DNA of 64,000 nucleotides from Pukyongia salina (GTDB taxonomy: Bacteria > Bacteroidota > Bacteroidia > Flavobacteriales > Flavobacteriaceae). The translations under genes and the position numbers were made by a program. Numbering within the stretch: position 1 is the first letter of the stretch; the number at the start of each line of letters is the position of its first letter. This document shows positions 1 through 8,283 of this stretch, in pieces. The notes below the pieces were generated by a model that saw nothing but the letters and a program-made list of their open reading frames with translations, was not told the DNA's origin and did not search any database. The stretch is from positions 1,860,001-1,924,000 of the forward strand of contig NZ_CP027062.1 in NCBI RefSeq assembly GCF_002966125.1. The letters run 5' to 3'.

Positions 1-603
1 GGCATCTCACTTTATCATCATTCTAATGGGAGTATAAAAGCACCAAATACAGGGACAAATATTCTTTCCTTCGAAATGGCTCTTTCATACAACAAATCTG
101 TTCAGCAGGAAAATTCGTTTAATTCGGGAGAACAAGAGGAAGTAGATAGATCTGTTCATTGGAATGTTGCTGTGAGTGGCGGATTTAACAGTAGCGATTA
201 CCTTAACCTGGGAACACATCCGTTTGCGGTAGTTAGCGGATATGCGGATAAACGCCTAGGGAGTATTAGTGCAGTACAGTTGGGTGCCGAAATATTTTTT
301 TCCGAATTCCTACGAGAAGAGATCAGGTATGTGGCCGCGGCATTTCCAAAGCGGGGAATAGATCCGGACACCGATTGGAAACGTGTGGGGATCTTTGCAG
401 GCCATGAATTTAGGATAGGAGATATTGGCCTGCCCACTCAAATAGGATACTATATTTACTATCCATACACATACGAAAGCCGTGTGTACCTTCGTGTAGG
501 GGGGAAATATTATTTTAACCACAGGTGGTTTACTACCTTAACCATCAAGGCCCATGCTGCAAACGCCGAAGCCATCGAATTTGGAGCAGGCATAAGATTG
601 TAA
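1..603 (+). CDS. PagL-like lipid A deacylase (acyloxyacyl hydrolase family), C-terminal part
   Basis: The reading frame is open from the first base, so the gene begins upstream and only the last 200 residues are visible. The fragment starts inside the motif HHSNGS, which matches HYSNA in the full-length paralogue at 1382-2491; both are followed by a KAPN segment. In the PagL family the His and Ser of H-x-S-N are two members of the catalytic triad that removes an acyl chain from lipid A in the outer membrane. The rest is rich in alternating aromatic and polar residues typical of beta strands and ends in a barrel-like pattern (EFGAGIRL). It lies one base upstream of a DUF2807 lipoprotein gene. 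Family by motif and by similarity to its paralogue; activity is inferred. Confidence 0.75.
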   Translation, partial: GISLYHHSNGSIKAPNTGTNILSFEMALSYNKSVQQENSFNSGEQEEVDRSVHWNVAVSGGFNSSDYLNLGTHPFAVVSGYADKRLGSISAVQLGAEIFFSEFLREEIRYVAAAFPKRGIDPDTDWKRVGIFAGHEFRIGDIGLPTQIGYYIYYPYTYESRVYLRVGGKYYFNHRWFTTLTIKAHAANAEAIEFGAGIRL

Positions 604-604
604 A

Positions 605-1354
605 ATGAAAAAGTATCTCATTATATTATTTGTGATCCTGGCTGCATGTGACAGTAGTGATGCTCCAGACTGTCTCAGGGTGGCCGGTAACAGGGAGGTG
701 AGATTTTTTTCTGTTTCTGAATTTAACTCCATCCGTATTGAGGATAATATCAACCTGGTGATAAGACAGGGTGATGAAATCAAGGTAAGTGTGGAAGCCG
801 GCAAGAATTTATTTGAAGAAATTAAGGTGGTAGTTGAAGGAAATACACTTGTGATCACAAATGATAGTCGCTGTGAACTTTTCAGAAATTATGAAGATGT
901 GACCGCTCTGGTATCGGCTCCTAATATATCGGAGATTCGCAATGCCTCAATTGGCAACGTGTATAGCGAAGGGATACTAAACTATCCGGTTCTCTCGTTG
1001 GGTAGTAATACCAACGGCGGAATTGATAATGTGAAAAAAAGCGGAGATTTCATCGTAGAACTGAATTGTGATCTTCTCATAGCCGAAGCCAATGGATTTA
1101 GCCGATATTTTGTGAGTGGAATTGCACGAGAAGCCAGAATTGTTTTTACAGATGAATTACCCTTATTTGAAGGCGCAAATTTTTTCGTGGACGACTTAGT
1201 TGTCTTTCAACGAAGTGCTAATATCATGAGAGTAAATCCTTTAAATAGTATTCGTGGTGAGATTAGAGGAACCGGGGACATAATTGCCGTGAATCGACCC
1301 GAAATTGTTGAGGTGGATGAATTTTTTACAGGGCGGCTAATATTTGAAGATTAG
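605..1354 (+). CDS. DUF2807 (head GIN domain) lipoprotein, copy 1
   Basis: A 249-residue protein with a lipoprotein signal: a short basic-hydrophobic N terminus ending in LAAC, with the lipidated Cys at residue 15. The remainder has the pattern of the DUF2807 auto-transporter-adhesin-like family: FNSIRIEDNINLVIRQG near the start, then repeated short beta strands (VSVEAGKN, LVITNDS, VSAPNISEIRNAS), which suggest a beta-helix. The function of this family is unknown. It sits directly after the partial PagL-like gene and is paralogous to the gene at 2488-3252 (shared QRS.NI..VNP..SI.G.IRG.GD.IAVNRP.IVEV.EFF.GRLIF). Probably envelope-located. Confidence 0.8.
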   Translation: MKKYLIILFVILAACDSSDAPDCLRVAGNREVRFFSVSEFNSIRIEDNINLVIRQGDEIKVSVEAGKNLFEEIKVVVEGNTLVITNDSRCELFRNYEDVTALVSAPNISEIRNASIGNVYSEGILNYPVLSLGSNTNGGIDNVKKSGDFIVELNCDLLIAEANGFSRYFVSGIAREARIVFTDELPLFEGANFFVDDLVVFQRSANIMRVNPLNSIRGEIRGTGDIIAVNRPEIVEVDEFFTGRLIFED

Positions 1355-1381
1355 TGTATATTTACACGATTCTATGAAAAA

Positions 1382-2491
1382 ATGAAGTATTCTCTTGGCG
1401 TAATCATCTTACTTTTTTCTTTACAGTTTTCAGTAGCCCAGCAACGTGAGACTTTTCCTTTTTCTATTGATGTAGATACATTCACAGGAAGTATACTAGA
1501 ACACAATCCCGATATTGCTCACTTGATAACGGGACATCCTACCGGAATCATTGTACAATACAATCGAAAGACCTATGGTTGGAACGAACCTGAAGGCAGG
1601 TGGAATTATCCCGACTGGGGATTTACATTTTCCTATCAGGATATGAAAAACCCCTTCCTTGGTGAAAATTATGCGGTTTATGCGCATTTTAACTGGTATT
1701 TTCTTAACCGGAACATCCGGTTTACCATGGGACAGGGAGTATCCTACAATACGAATCCCTACGACCCCGAAACAAATTTTCAGAATAATGCATATGGAAG
1801 TCATTTCCTTAGCTCCACCTATTTAAAGGTGAACTATGTGAGGGAACGACTGGTGGGAGGAGTTGGCGTGCAGGCCGGATTTGGAGTTATGCATTACTCG
1901 AATGCAAATTTTAAAGCTCCCAACAACAGTACCAACACTTTATTTTTTAATGTGGGATTGAGCTATCAGCCCGATGCGATCAACTTCCCTACCTATATCC
2001 CGGTGGGGTCATGGAAAAGTACAAACTACAAGGAGCGAATTAAATACAATGCTGTAATACGGACGGGGAAGAATGAAGCCGATGTGAACGGACTCGGGCA
2101 ATTTCCCTTTTATACATTTACGTTCTTTGCCGATAAAAGAATTAATTATAAAAGTACCTTCCAGGTTGGCGTAGATTTCTTCTTTTCCAACTTCCTCATC
2201 GAGTTGATCCGGTACAGGGAGGTTGCCTTTCCCGGAGACGGCCTTACCGGTGATGAGGATTACCGACGGGTAGGAGCGTTTATCGGCCATGAACTAAGAT
2301 TTAGTAAGTCTGCCTTTGTATCCCAATTGGGATATTATGTATATTGGCCTTACGAGTTCGAGAACCGTATCTATAATAGGTTGGGAATTAAAAGATATTT
2401 CTTCGACGATAAATTTTTTGGTGTAATTACGGTGAAGGCGCACTGGGCAAAAGCCGAAGCCGTCGAATTTGGCGTAGGTGTTAGAATATGA
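1382..2491 (+). CDS. PagL-like lipid A deacylase (acyloxyacyl hydrolase family)
   Basis: A 369-residue protein with an N-terminal signal peptide (about residues 1-19, ending in VAQ). The HYSN motif at H171-S173 corresponds to the catalytic His and Ser of PagL-type lipid A 3-O-deacylases. The C-terminal half aligns with the truncated gene at the left edge, including FFFSNFL.ELIRYREVAFP and the final VEFGVGVRI. The protein is longer than proteobacterial PagL (about 170-190 aa), the excess lying N-terminal to the motif. Start at ATG 1382, because an ATG eight bases upstream is closed by a stop after two codons. It overlaps the next gene by 4 bp (ATGA), so the pair is probably co-translated. Lipid A remodelling at the outer membrane is inferred. 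Confidence 0.78.
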   Translation: MKYSLGVIILLFSLQFSVAQQRETFPFSIDVDTFTGSILEHNPDIAHLITGHPTGIIVQYNRKTYGWNEPEGRWNYPDWGFTFSYQDMKNPFLGENYAVYAHFNWYFLNRNIRFTMGQGVSYNTNPYDPETNFQNNAYGSHFLSSTYLKVNYVRERLVGGVGVQAGFGVMHYSNANFKAPNNSTNTLFFNVGLSYQPDAINFPTYIPVGSWKSTNYKERIKYNAVIRTGKNEADVNGLGQFPFYTFTFFADKRINYKSTFQVGVDFFFSNFLIELIRYREVAFPGDGLTGDEDYRRVGAFIGHELRFSKSAFVSQLGYYVYWPYEFENRIYNRLGIKRYFFDDKFFGVITVKAHWAKAEAVEFGVGVRI

Positions 2492-3252
2492 CGATCATGA
2501 TGAAAAGACTAAGCATCCTTTTAATATTACCTTTACTTTTTTGGGCCTGCGACTCCGAAAAAGCCTGGGATTGTATACAAGATTCGGGTGAGTTGGTACA
2601 GCAGGAATACAACGTGCCACTGTTCAAGAAGATCCAGGTTTGGGAGCGTGTTCAACTAATAATTCAGCAGGGAAATACGCAAACTGTAAGAGTGCAAACA
2701 GGCGCTAACCTTATCAATGAAGTACAGGTAGTAGTGGAAGATAGTACCCTAAAGGTGAGCGATCGCAATAGTTGCAATTATGTAAGAGACTATGGCATCA
2801 CAAAGGTTTTTGTTTCGTCACCAGACATTAGAGAGATCCGCAATAGCTCCGGCCTTACCGTCGAGAGCCTGGGCACACTTGGCTTTAACGAATTGGCTCT
2901 TATCTCGGACGACCCGGAAACCCTGGAAATATATCATCACGATGGAGATTTCGACCTCGACCTGGATGTGGTATTACTGCGGGTGCAGTCTAATGGATTA
3001 TCTAAATTTTACCTCAGGGGTAAGGCACAATACCTTGGAATCAGGTTCGACGATGGCGATCCACGCCTGGAAGGAGCAGATCTAATTGTAAATAATGTAA
3101 ACTTATTTCAGCGAAGCACCAATAAGATCATCGTGAATCCGCAAATATCCATTAAAGGACAGATTAGAGGTCTGGGGGATGTAATAGCTTTAAACCGCCC
3201 ACCAATTGTTGAGGTGGAGGAATTCTTCCGGGGCCGCCTTATTTTTCAGTAG
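2488..3252 (+). CDS. DUF2807 (head GIN domain) lipoprotein, copy 2
   Basis: A 254-residue paralogue of the gene at 605-1354. It has a lipoprotein signal ending FWAC, then the DUF2807 core with IQVWERVQLIIQQGN and the C-terminal block QRSTNKIIVNPQISIKGQIRGLGD. Three ATGs are close together (2488, 2497, 2500); the first gives the ATGA overlap with the preceding gene. Its end overlaps the convergent gldA gene by 14 bp. Role unknown; the repeated pairing with a PagL-like gene suggests a joint envelope function. Confidence 0.8.
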   Translation: MTIMMKRLSILLILPLLFWACDSEKAWDCIQDSGELVQQEYNVPLFKKIQVWERVQLIIQQGNTQTVRVQTGANLINEVQVVVEDSTLKVSDRNSCNYVRDYGITKVFVSSPDIREIRNSSGLTVESLGTLGFNELALISDDPETLEIYHHDGDFDLDLDVVLLRVQSNGLSKFYLRGKAQYLGIRFDDGDPRLEGADLIVNNVNLFQRSTNKIIVNPQISIKGQIRGLGDVIALNRPPIVEVEEFFRGRLIFQ

Positions 3253-4138
3253 TAAGTTCGATGAATAATTTTTCGAGAGTGGTATTCTTCTGGTGTAGCT
3301 GAAGGATCTTTAACTCATTATCATGCGCAAAGTCGAATACCTTGCCGCGCATATCCTCGGCCGTGTTGAAATAAATATGATACACAAACCCGGCAGGGTT
3401 TTCCACTTTCATAACTTTTTCCAGCTTCTGAAGAGCAATGGTCTCCACCCGATAATCGAATTCAACCTCCACGATCTGCTGCTTCCCCGCTTTTAGTTCG
3501 GTGAGTTTTTTATCTAAAACTATCTTCCCGTGGTTAATAATGATCACCCGGTCGCATATGGCTTCTACTTCCTGCATGATATGGGTAGACAGCAATACGG
3601 TCTTTTCTTTCCCCACTGTTTTTATGAGTTCCCGTATCTCTATAAGCTGATTGGGATCCAGGCCAGTGGTGGGCTCGTCCAGGATGAGTACCTCAGGATC
3701 ATGGAGCAAAGCGGTAGCCAACCCAACTCGTTGTCTGTATCCTTTGGAGAGTTGCCCTATCTTTTTATGAGCTTCGGGTGCCAGTCCGGTTTGTACTATG
3801 ATCTCAGGAATACGGGATTTGGGAACTTTGTAGATAGAAGCATTGAAGGCGAGGTATTCCCTTACATACATTTCCAGGTAAAGCGGATTGTGTTCGGGAA
3901 GGTAGCCTATACTTTTCTGAACCCTTTTCTGCTCCTGATGTATGGAGTAGCCATTTACCTCCGCACTACCTTCTGTGGGGCGTAAATAAGTGGTGAGGAT
4001 CTTCATTAAAGTTGATTTACCCGCTCCGTTCGGGCCGAGGAAACCAACTATCTCACCTTTTTTTATTGCAAAGGAAACTGCATCCAGCGCTTTTTGCTGG
4101 TCATATTCCTTGCTTATGTTCTCAACGGTTATAGACAT
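3239..4138 (-). CDS. gldA: Gliding motility ABC transporter ATP-binding protein GldA
   Basis: A 299-residue ABC ATPase with Walker A GPNGAGKST (about residues 36-44), signature LSKGYRQRVGLA, Walker B LILDEPTTGLD and a switch His in LLSTHIMQEVE. Overall length and the N terminus (MSITVENISKEYDQQKALD) match GldA of flavobacteria. GldA works with the membrane proteins GldF and GldG, needed for gliding in some members of the group; neither is in this window. Transcribed alone toward the DUF2807 gene, which it overlaps at the 3' end. The C-terminal 75 residues form the accessory domain usual for this subfamily. A general ABC-2 type exporter ATPase is the alternative. Confidence 0.85.
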   Translation of the reverse strand: MSITVENISKEYDQQKALDAVSFAIKKGEIVGFLGPNGAGKSTLMKILTTYLRPTEGSAEVNGYSIHQEQKRVQKSIGYLPEHNPLYLEMYVREYLAFNASIYKVPKSRIPEIIVQTGLAPEAHKKIGQLSKGYRQRVGLATALLHDPEVLILDEPTTGLDPNQLIEIRELIKTVGKEKTVLLSTHIMQEVEAICDRVIIINHGKIVLDKKLTELKAGKQQIVEVEFDYRVETIALQKLEKVMKVENPAGFVYHIYFNTAEDMRGKVFDFAHDNELKILQLHQKNTTLEKLFIELTTEK

Positions 4139-4183
4139 TTTTTCGTGTGGTAAAAGTACACAAATAAAAAAACGCTCAAAACA

Positions 4184-4214
4184 TTTTGTTGTTGTCTCTA
4201 ATTGTTTACTTTAG
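4184..4214 (+). promoter_or_regulatory. Candidate promoter of the pheA attenuator
   Basis: TTTTG at 4184-4188 and TACTTTAG at 4207-4214 are 18 bp apart, close to the Bacteroidota pattern TTG / TAnnTTTG (one mismatch in the -10). Transcription would begin near 4220, just before the leader peptide start. Inference from consensus only. Confidence 0.45.
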
Positions 4215-4231
4215 CACTAATAACAACGACA

Positions 4232-4303
4232 ATGAATAATAACAGTACATATTTTAACTTTTGGTTTTTCTATTTTCTTGGAAGGCACCGGGTAGATATG
4301 TAA
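4232..4303 (+). CDS. Aromatic-rich leader peptide of the pheA operon
   Basis: A 23-codon reading frame from ATG to TAA encoding MNNNSTYFNFWFFYFLGRHR followed by VDM. Eight of nine consecutive residues are aromatic (Y7 F8, F10 W11 F12 F13 Y14 F15), with five Phe codons. This is the hallmark of a ribosome-mediated attenuation leader that senses charged tRNA-Phe (with Trp and Tyr). It lies 69 bp before pheA and is followed by a strong terminator hairpin. The end of the frame (4288-4293) can pair with the left arm of the terminator, giving an antiterminator. Too short for normal gene calling; identification rests on composition, position and RNA folding. Confidence 0.85.
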   Translation: MNNNSTYFNFWFFYFLGRHRVDM

Positions 4304-4352
4304 TTATACTATAACATCATAGACAACCCGGAACGTATTTCCGGGTTTTTTT
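4288..4352 (+). promoter_or_regulatory. Transcription attenuator (antiterminator/terminator) before pheA
   Basis: Terminator: left arm AACCCGGAA (4325-4333), 5-nt loop, right arm TTCCGGGTT (4339-4347), with a run of seven T ending at 4352. Antiterminator: CCGGGT at 4288-4293, inside the last codons of the leader peptide, is complementary to ACCCGG at 4326-4331 and would block the terminator. A ribosome stalled on the Phe-rich codons would leave 4288 onward free to pair, so pheA is read; a ribosome running to the stop would cover that segment and allow termination. Confidence 0.8.
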
Positions 4353-4372
4353 ATGGATTAACTTTGAATATT

Positions 4373-5242
4373 ATGAAAGTAGCAATACAAGGAATAGAAG
4401 GATCCTTTCATGACGAAGCGGTTCAGCAATTATTTCCTGAAACTGAGATCGAACTGGTAAAGTGTGAGGCTTTCGACCAGGTAACCCAATGTGTAAAGAA
4501 CGGGAAGGCCACCTATGGGGTACTGGCGATAGAAAACACCATAGCCGGCTCCATTTTGCCTAACTACAACCTTATAGACGCAGACGAATTTGAAATATTC
4601 GATGAGGCGTTTTTAAACATTCAGATGTACCTGATGGCGCTGGAATCTGAATCCATTATCGATATTTTCGAGGTGCATTCGCATCCCGTAGCCCTCTTAC
4701 AGTGCCGGGAATATCTACGGAAATTCCCTCCACAATTCAAGATCATTGAAGGAAAGGATACCGCTTCAGAAGCAAAAAGAATAAGAGAGAATAATATAAA
4801 AGGAGCGGCAGCCATCGCAGGAAAACAAGTGGCAAATCGCTTCGGATTAAAAATTCTGGACAGCAATATCCAGGATATCAAAGAAAACGAAACCAGATTT
4901 GTACTAATTGGGAAACGCGGTGCCAGTTTTAGTAAGAAGGTGCCTAATAAAGCGACCATCAAATTTCAATTGGACAGCGAGGTTGGAACCCTTAGCAAGG
5001 CATTGCAGTTGCTGGCGAGTTACGATATGAACCTCACCAAGATACAGTCGCTACCTGTGCTTGGAGTTCCATGGCGTTATGCGTTTTTTGTGGACGTTAC
5101 CTTCGGCGATCCGCAGAAATTTTACGATGCTACAGAAGCACTTAACAAATCGGTAAAAGAATTTAAAATAGTGGGCGCCTATACTCAGAATAAGGAGAAT
5201 GCTCCCAGTGAACTTACAAAGGTGCTGGCACATGGAAAATAA
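4373..5242 (+). CDS. pheA: Prephenate dehydratase
   Basis: A 289-residue monofunctional prephenate dehydratase, converting prephenate to phenylpyruvate in Phe synthesis. The catalytic domain spans about residues 1-180: IQGIEGSFHDEA at the N terminus, GVLAIENTIAGSI, and the TRF motif in ENETRFVLIG. An ACT regulatory domain follows (about 195-275: LDSEVGTLSKALQLLASYDMNLTKIQS, then PWRYAFFVD), expected to bind Phe. Start set at ATG 4373; a TTG nine bases earlier is in frame but less likely. The upstream attenuator implies control by Phe supply. Its 3' end overlaps the next gene by 11 bp, so the two form an operon. Confidence 0.93.
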   Translation: MKVAIQGIEGSFHDEAVQQLFPETEIELVKCEAFDQVTQCVKNGKATYGVLAIENTIAGSILPNYNLIDADEFEIFDEAFLNIQMYLMALESESIIDIFEVHSHPVALLQCREYLRKFPPQFKIIEGKDTASEAKRIRENNIKGAAAIAGKQVANRFGLKILDSNIQDIKENETRFVLIGKRGASFSKKVPNKATIKFQLDSEVGTLSKALQLLASYDMNLTKIQSLPVLGVPWRYAFFVDVTFGDPQKFYDATEALNKSVKEFKIVGAYTQNKENAPSELTKVLAHGK

Positions 5243-6314
5243 AAAAGAACTGAGAAACTGGCTGAATAAAATGGAACTCGCACATCCGCTGGTTATTGCG
5301 GGTCCCTGCAGTGCAGAAACCGAAGAACAGGTATTAAATATAGCACATCAGTTAAAGGATACAGACGCCACTGTGTTGCGGGCCGGGATCTGGAAACCCC
5401 GTACGAGGCCCGGGAATTTCGAGGGAGTAGGGGCACTTGGGTTAAAGTGGTTGCAGCGCGCCAAGAATGAGACCGGGATGCTGATCACCACCGAGGTGGC
5501 CAGCCCTACCCATGTGGATCTGGCACAAAAACACGATGTGGATATTTTCTGGATAGGAGCCAGGACCACGGTATCTCCTTTTATCGTACAGGAAATAGCA
5601 GAGGCCTTACGTGGAACCGATAAGCCGGTACTTATAAAGAATCCGGTAAATCCCGATCTGGCTTTGTGGCTGGGAGCAGTAGAACGTTTTTATGAAGCCG
5701 GAGTATCCAACCTAGGGGTGATTCATCGCGGCTTCTCAACCTACGAAAAGACACGTTATAGAAACAATCCCGAATGGCAGATACCTATCGACCTCCAGAA
5801 TCGATTCCCGGATCTTCCGTTGATCCTGGATCCGTCTCATATAGCAGGAAGGAGAGATATTATTTTCGATCTATGTCAGACCGCCCTCGATCTCAATTAC
5901 GATGGCCTTATGATAGAAACACATAACGATCCGGACAATGCCTGGAGTGACGCGGCACAACAGATCACCCCGGAAACCCTCGACCAGATCACGGTAGATC
6001 TAAGGATACGTAAAGAAGAAGGGGATGCCGTCGAATTTCGAAATAAACTGGCTACCCTTCGAACCAAGATCGATGTGGTAGATCATAAATTGCTTGAGAT
6101 CTTAGGGAAGAGAATGAAGATATCGGATGAGATAGGAAAATTGAAAAAAGATAATAACGTGGCAATTTTACAAACCCGACGATGGAACGAGATTTTAGGG
6201 AAGATGATCCTGGAAGGAGAAGAGCAGAATTTAAGCGAAGAATTTGTGCTTCGTATATATAAGGCTATCCATCAGGAATCCATCAATCACCAGAAGAAAG
6301 TTATCAGTAACTAA
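5232..6314 (+). CDS. Bifunctional DAHP synthase / chorismate mutase
   Basis: A 360-residue fusion. Residues about 1-255 are a type I-beta 3-deoxy-7-phosphoheptulonate synthase: VIAGPCSAE, VLRAGIWKPRTRPGNFEGVG, ILDPSHIAG and MIETHNDP. These supply the phosphoenolpyruvate/erythrose-4-phosphate site and metal ligands of the first shikimate step. Residues about 270-360 are an AroQ-type chorismate mutase helix bundle (LRTKIDVVDHKLLEILGKRMKISDEIGKLK). ATG 5232 overlaps the end of pheA by 11 bp; an in-frame ATG at 5199 would give a long overlap and is less likely. With pheA it covers entry to the pathway and both steps from chorismate to phenylpyruvate, so the attenuator would control all three. Confidence 0.9.
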   Translation: MENKKELRNWLNKMELAHPLVIAGPCSAETEEQVLNIAHQLKDTDATVLRAGIWKPRTRPGNFEGVGALGLKWLQRAKNETGMLITTEVASPTHVDLAQKHDVDIFWIGARTTVSPFIVQEIAEALRGTDKPVLIKNPVNPDLALWLGAVERFYEAGVSNLGVIHRGFSTYEKTRYRNNPEWQIPIDLQNRFPDLPLILDPSHIAGRRDIIFDLCQTALDLNYDGLMIETHNDPDNAWSDAAQQITPETLDQITVDLRIRKEEGDAVEFRNKLATLRTKIDVVDHKLLEILGKRMKISDEIGKLKKDNNVAILQTRRWNEILGKMILEGEEQNLSEEFVLRIYKAIHQESINHQKKVISN

Positions 6315-6340
6315 AAAAGCCCGCGTTTAGCGGGCTTTTT
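6314..6340. terminator. Bidirectional terminator between convergent genes
   Basis: An 11-bp stem AAAAAGCCCGC / GCGGGCTTTTT with a 5-nt loop. It begins at the stop codon of the DAHP synthase gene. T-runs on both strands let it end both that operon and the convergent gene at 6358-6810. Confidence 0.9.
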
Positions 6341-6357
6341 ATTCTTTAAAAACAATT

Positions 6358-6810
6358 TTATTTTGCTCTTCTAAATGTAAAACGGGTAATAAAGATTCCA
6401 TTCCCATCACCTTTACCTCCTTCACTCTCCACGCCACTGTTTATCCAGAACAATTCCCAGCCTTCTTCAGACATGGCGTTGATCTTAGACATCACCACGG
6501 CATCATTGGCTGCGATGTTTTGAAACCTGATTCCACCAAGATTGTAGAAGTTCAATAATTTGGTTTCATCGAAATCCTTTACACGAATATCTCCTCGCTT
6601 CGATTTGTTTCGATCGTTATCCTCTTCGGTTCTTGTTGAGGTAAACTCTGTGTAATCTCTCGATTCGTTAGCCGAGATCATTCTCGATCTCCCTAGACCA
6701 TTAGGAACGATAGATTCTACAACAGTAACGATCTGGTATTCGTAAGTTTGTGCATTGTTAACCTGTACAGAGGCAAAAACAATAAAAATTGTGATTAGAA
6801 ATTTTTTCAT
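6358..6810 (-). CDS. Secreted hypothetical protein, DUF4177-like
   Basis: A 150-residue protein with a clear Sec signal peptide (MKKFLITIFIVFASVQVNNA, cleavage before QTYEY). The mature part has an acidic/basic middle segment and a C-terminal AMSEEGWELFWINSG, resembling the EGWEL signature of small DUF4177-type proteins. Start set at the ATG of MKKF; the frame extends further upstream but would lose the signal peptide and run into rsgA on the other strand. Probably periplasmic or exported. Function not recognised. Confidence 0.65.
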   Translation of the reverse strand: MKKFLITIFIVFASVQVNNAQTYEYQIVTVVESIVPNGLGRSRMISANESRDYTEFTSTRTEEDNDRNKSKRGDIRVKDFDETKLLNFYNLGGIRFQNIAANDAVVMSKINAMSEEGWELFWINSGVESEGGKGDGNGIFITRFTFRRAK

Positions 6811-6891
6811 AATAAGTGTTTTGTTTACGTGTGCGGCAAATATAATAGATTTATGGCGCGGTTTATTTTTATTTTCTGAATTTTGCAAGGC

Positions 6892-7821
6892 ATGAAAGGA
6901 ACGGTTTATAAATCGACAGGAAGTTGGTATACAGTGAAGACCGACAATGGTAAATTCTACGAATGCAGGATAAAAGGAAAGTTTCGCATAGAAGGAATTA
7001 AGAGCACCAATCCTGTGGCTGTTGGGGATCACGTTTATTTCGATATCCAGACCAAAGGAGATGAAACCGTTGGGATTATACATACCATAGATGAAAGAGA
7101 GAATTATATTATCAGGCGCTCTGTAAACCTTTCAAAACAAACCCATATCATCGCTGCCAACATAGATATAGCCTTTTTGCTTGTAACCATCAATAATCCG
7201 CCCACTTTCACCACCTTTATAGATAGATTTTTAGTGACCGCCGAAGCGTATAGCATCGACGCCGTTTTGTTGTTTAATAAAACCGACAGAAGCACGGAAG
7301 AAGAACTGCTTGAAATGAAGTATCTCGCAGCTTTGTATCGGAAAATTGGATATACCTGCGTTGGGATCTCGGCAGCCACCGGGAAGAATATCGACAAAGT
7401 TAAAGCGCTGATGAAAGGTAAGGTGTGTATGTTTTCGGGTCATAGTGGTGTAGGGAAATCCACCCTGATCAACACCCTCGAACCAGGCTTAAATATAAAA
7501 ACCTCCGAGATATCAGAGCAGCATCAGCAGGGCCAGCACACCACTACTTTTGCCGAGATGTACGATCTTTCATTCGGGGCTAAGATCATAGACACCCCCG
7601 GGATAAAGGGTTTTGGGGTAGTAGAAATGGATAAGGAAGAATTAGGAGATTATTTTCCCGAGTTTTTCGAGTTGAAACAGCACTGTAAATTTAATAATTG
7701 CCTTCATCTTGAAGAACCACAATGTGCGGTAAAAGGAGCGCTGGAAGCGGAAGATATTGCCTGGTCGCGCTATAAGAGTTATACACAGATTCTATCCGGG
7801 GAAGAAGATACATATCGTTAA
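6892..7821 (+). CDS. rsgA: Ribosome small subunit-dependent GTPase RsgA
   Basis: A 309-residue circularly permuted GTPase with an N-terminal OB-fold (about 1-70). The G motifs come in permuted order: NKTD in LLFNKTDRS (G4), then GHSGVGKST (G1), then DTPGIKGFG (G3). A C-terminal zinc knuckle follows (HCKFNNCLHLEEPQC). RsgA checks late maturation of the 30S decoding centre and hydrolyses GTP on the subunit. Start at ATG 6892; a TTG nine bases upstream is in frame. Followed after 9 bp by dtd, so the two are probably co-transcribed. Confidence 0.95.
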   Translation: MKGTVYKSTGSWYTVKTDNGKFYECRIKGKFRIEGIKSTNPVAVGDHVYFDIQTKGDETVGIIHTIDERENYIIRRSVNLSKQTHIIAANIDIAFLLVTINNPPTFTTFIDRFLVTAEAYSIDAVLLFNKTDRSTEEELLEMKYLAALYRKIGYTCVGISAATGKNIDKVKALMKGKVCMFSGHSGVGKSTLINTLEPGLNIKTSEISEQHQQGQHTTTFAEMYDLSFGAKIIDTPGIKGFGVVEMDKEELGDYFPEFFELKQHCKFNNCLHLEEPQCAVKGALEAEDIAWSRYKSYTQILSGEEDTYR

Positions 7822-7830
7822 TTTATTTTT

Positions 7831-8283
7831 ATGAGAGCAGTAGTTCAGAGAGTCAAGGAAGCATCGGTACGCGTGGAGGGGAAGGTGATATCTCAGATTG
7901 GGCCGGGATTTCTGGTCTTACTGGGAATTGAGAACGAAGATAAGCAAGAGGATATCGATTGGCTGGCCGCTAAGATCGCGAGGTTGAGGGTCTTTTCGGA
8001 TGAAAATAACGCCATGAACTTAAGTATCCTTGAGACGAAGGGAGATATAATTGTGGTGAGCCAGTTCACCCTGCACGCGAGTACAAAAAAAGGCAATCGG
8101 CCATCATTTATAAAGGCCGCCAGGCCGGAAACTGCGATTCCCTTGTACGAGGCATTTGTGGCCGAAATGAGTACCCATTTAGGGAAAAATGTGCAAACCG
8201 GCGAATTTGGAGCAATGATGGATGTAGGTCTTGTTAATGACGGGCCTGTCACTATTGTGATAGACACGAAGTTAAAAGAATAG
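7831..8283 (+). CDS. dtd: D-aminoacyl-tRNA deacylase
   Basis: A 150-residue protein of the usual length for Dtd, which removes D-amino acids mischarged on tRNA. Diagnostic segments: [17 protein letters not shown] at the N terminus, [18 protein letters not shown] (active-site SQFTL), and the Gly-Pro motif in [11 protein letters not shown]. Nine bases after rsgA and on the same strand; both serve translation quality control. Confidence 0.95.
   Translation: MRAVVQRVKEASVRVEGKVISQIGPGFLVLLGIENEDKQEDIDWLAAKIARLRVFSDENNAMNLSILETKGDIIVVSQFTLHASTKKGNRPSFIKAARPETAIPLYEAFVAEMSTHLGKNVQTGEFGAMMDVGLVNDGPVTIVIDTKLKE

Noticed and set aside
2792-3085. 97-codon open frame within the second DUF2807 gene
   Set aside because: It lies in another frame fully inside a well-supported lipoprotein gene and shows no protein-like pattern. 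Overlapping frames of this kind are frequent on both strands in this window.
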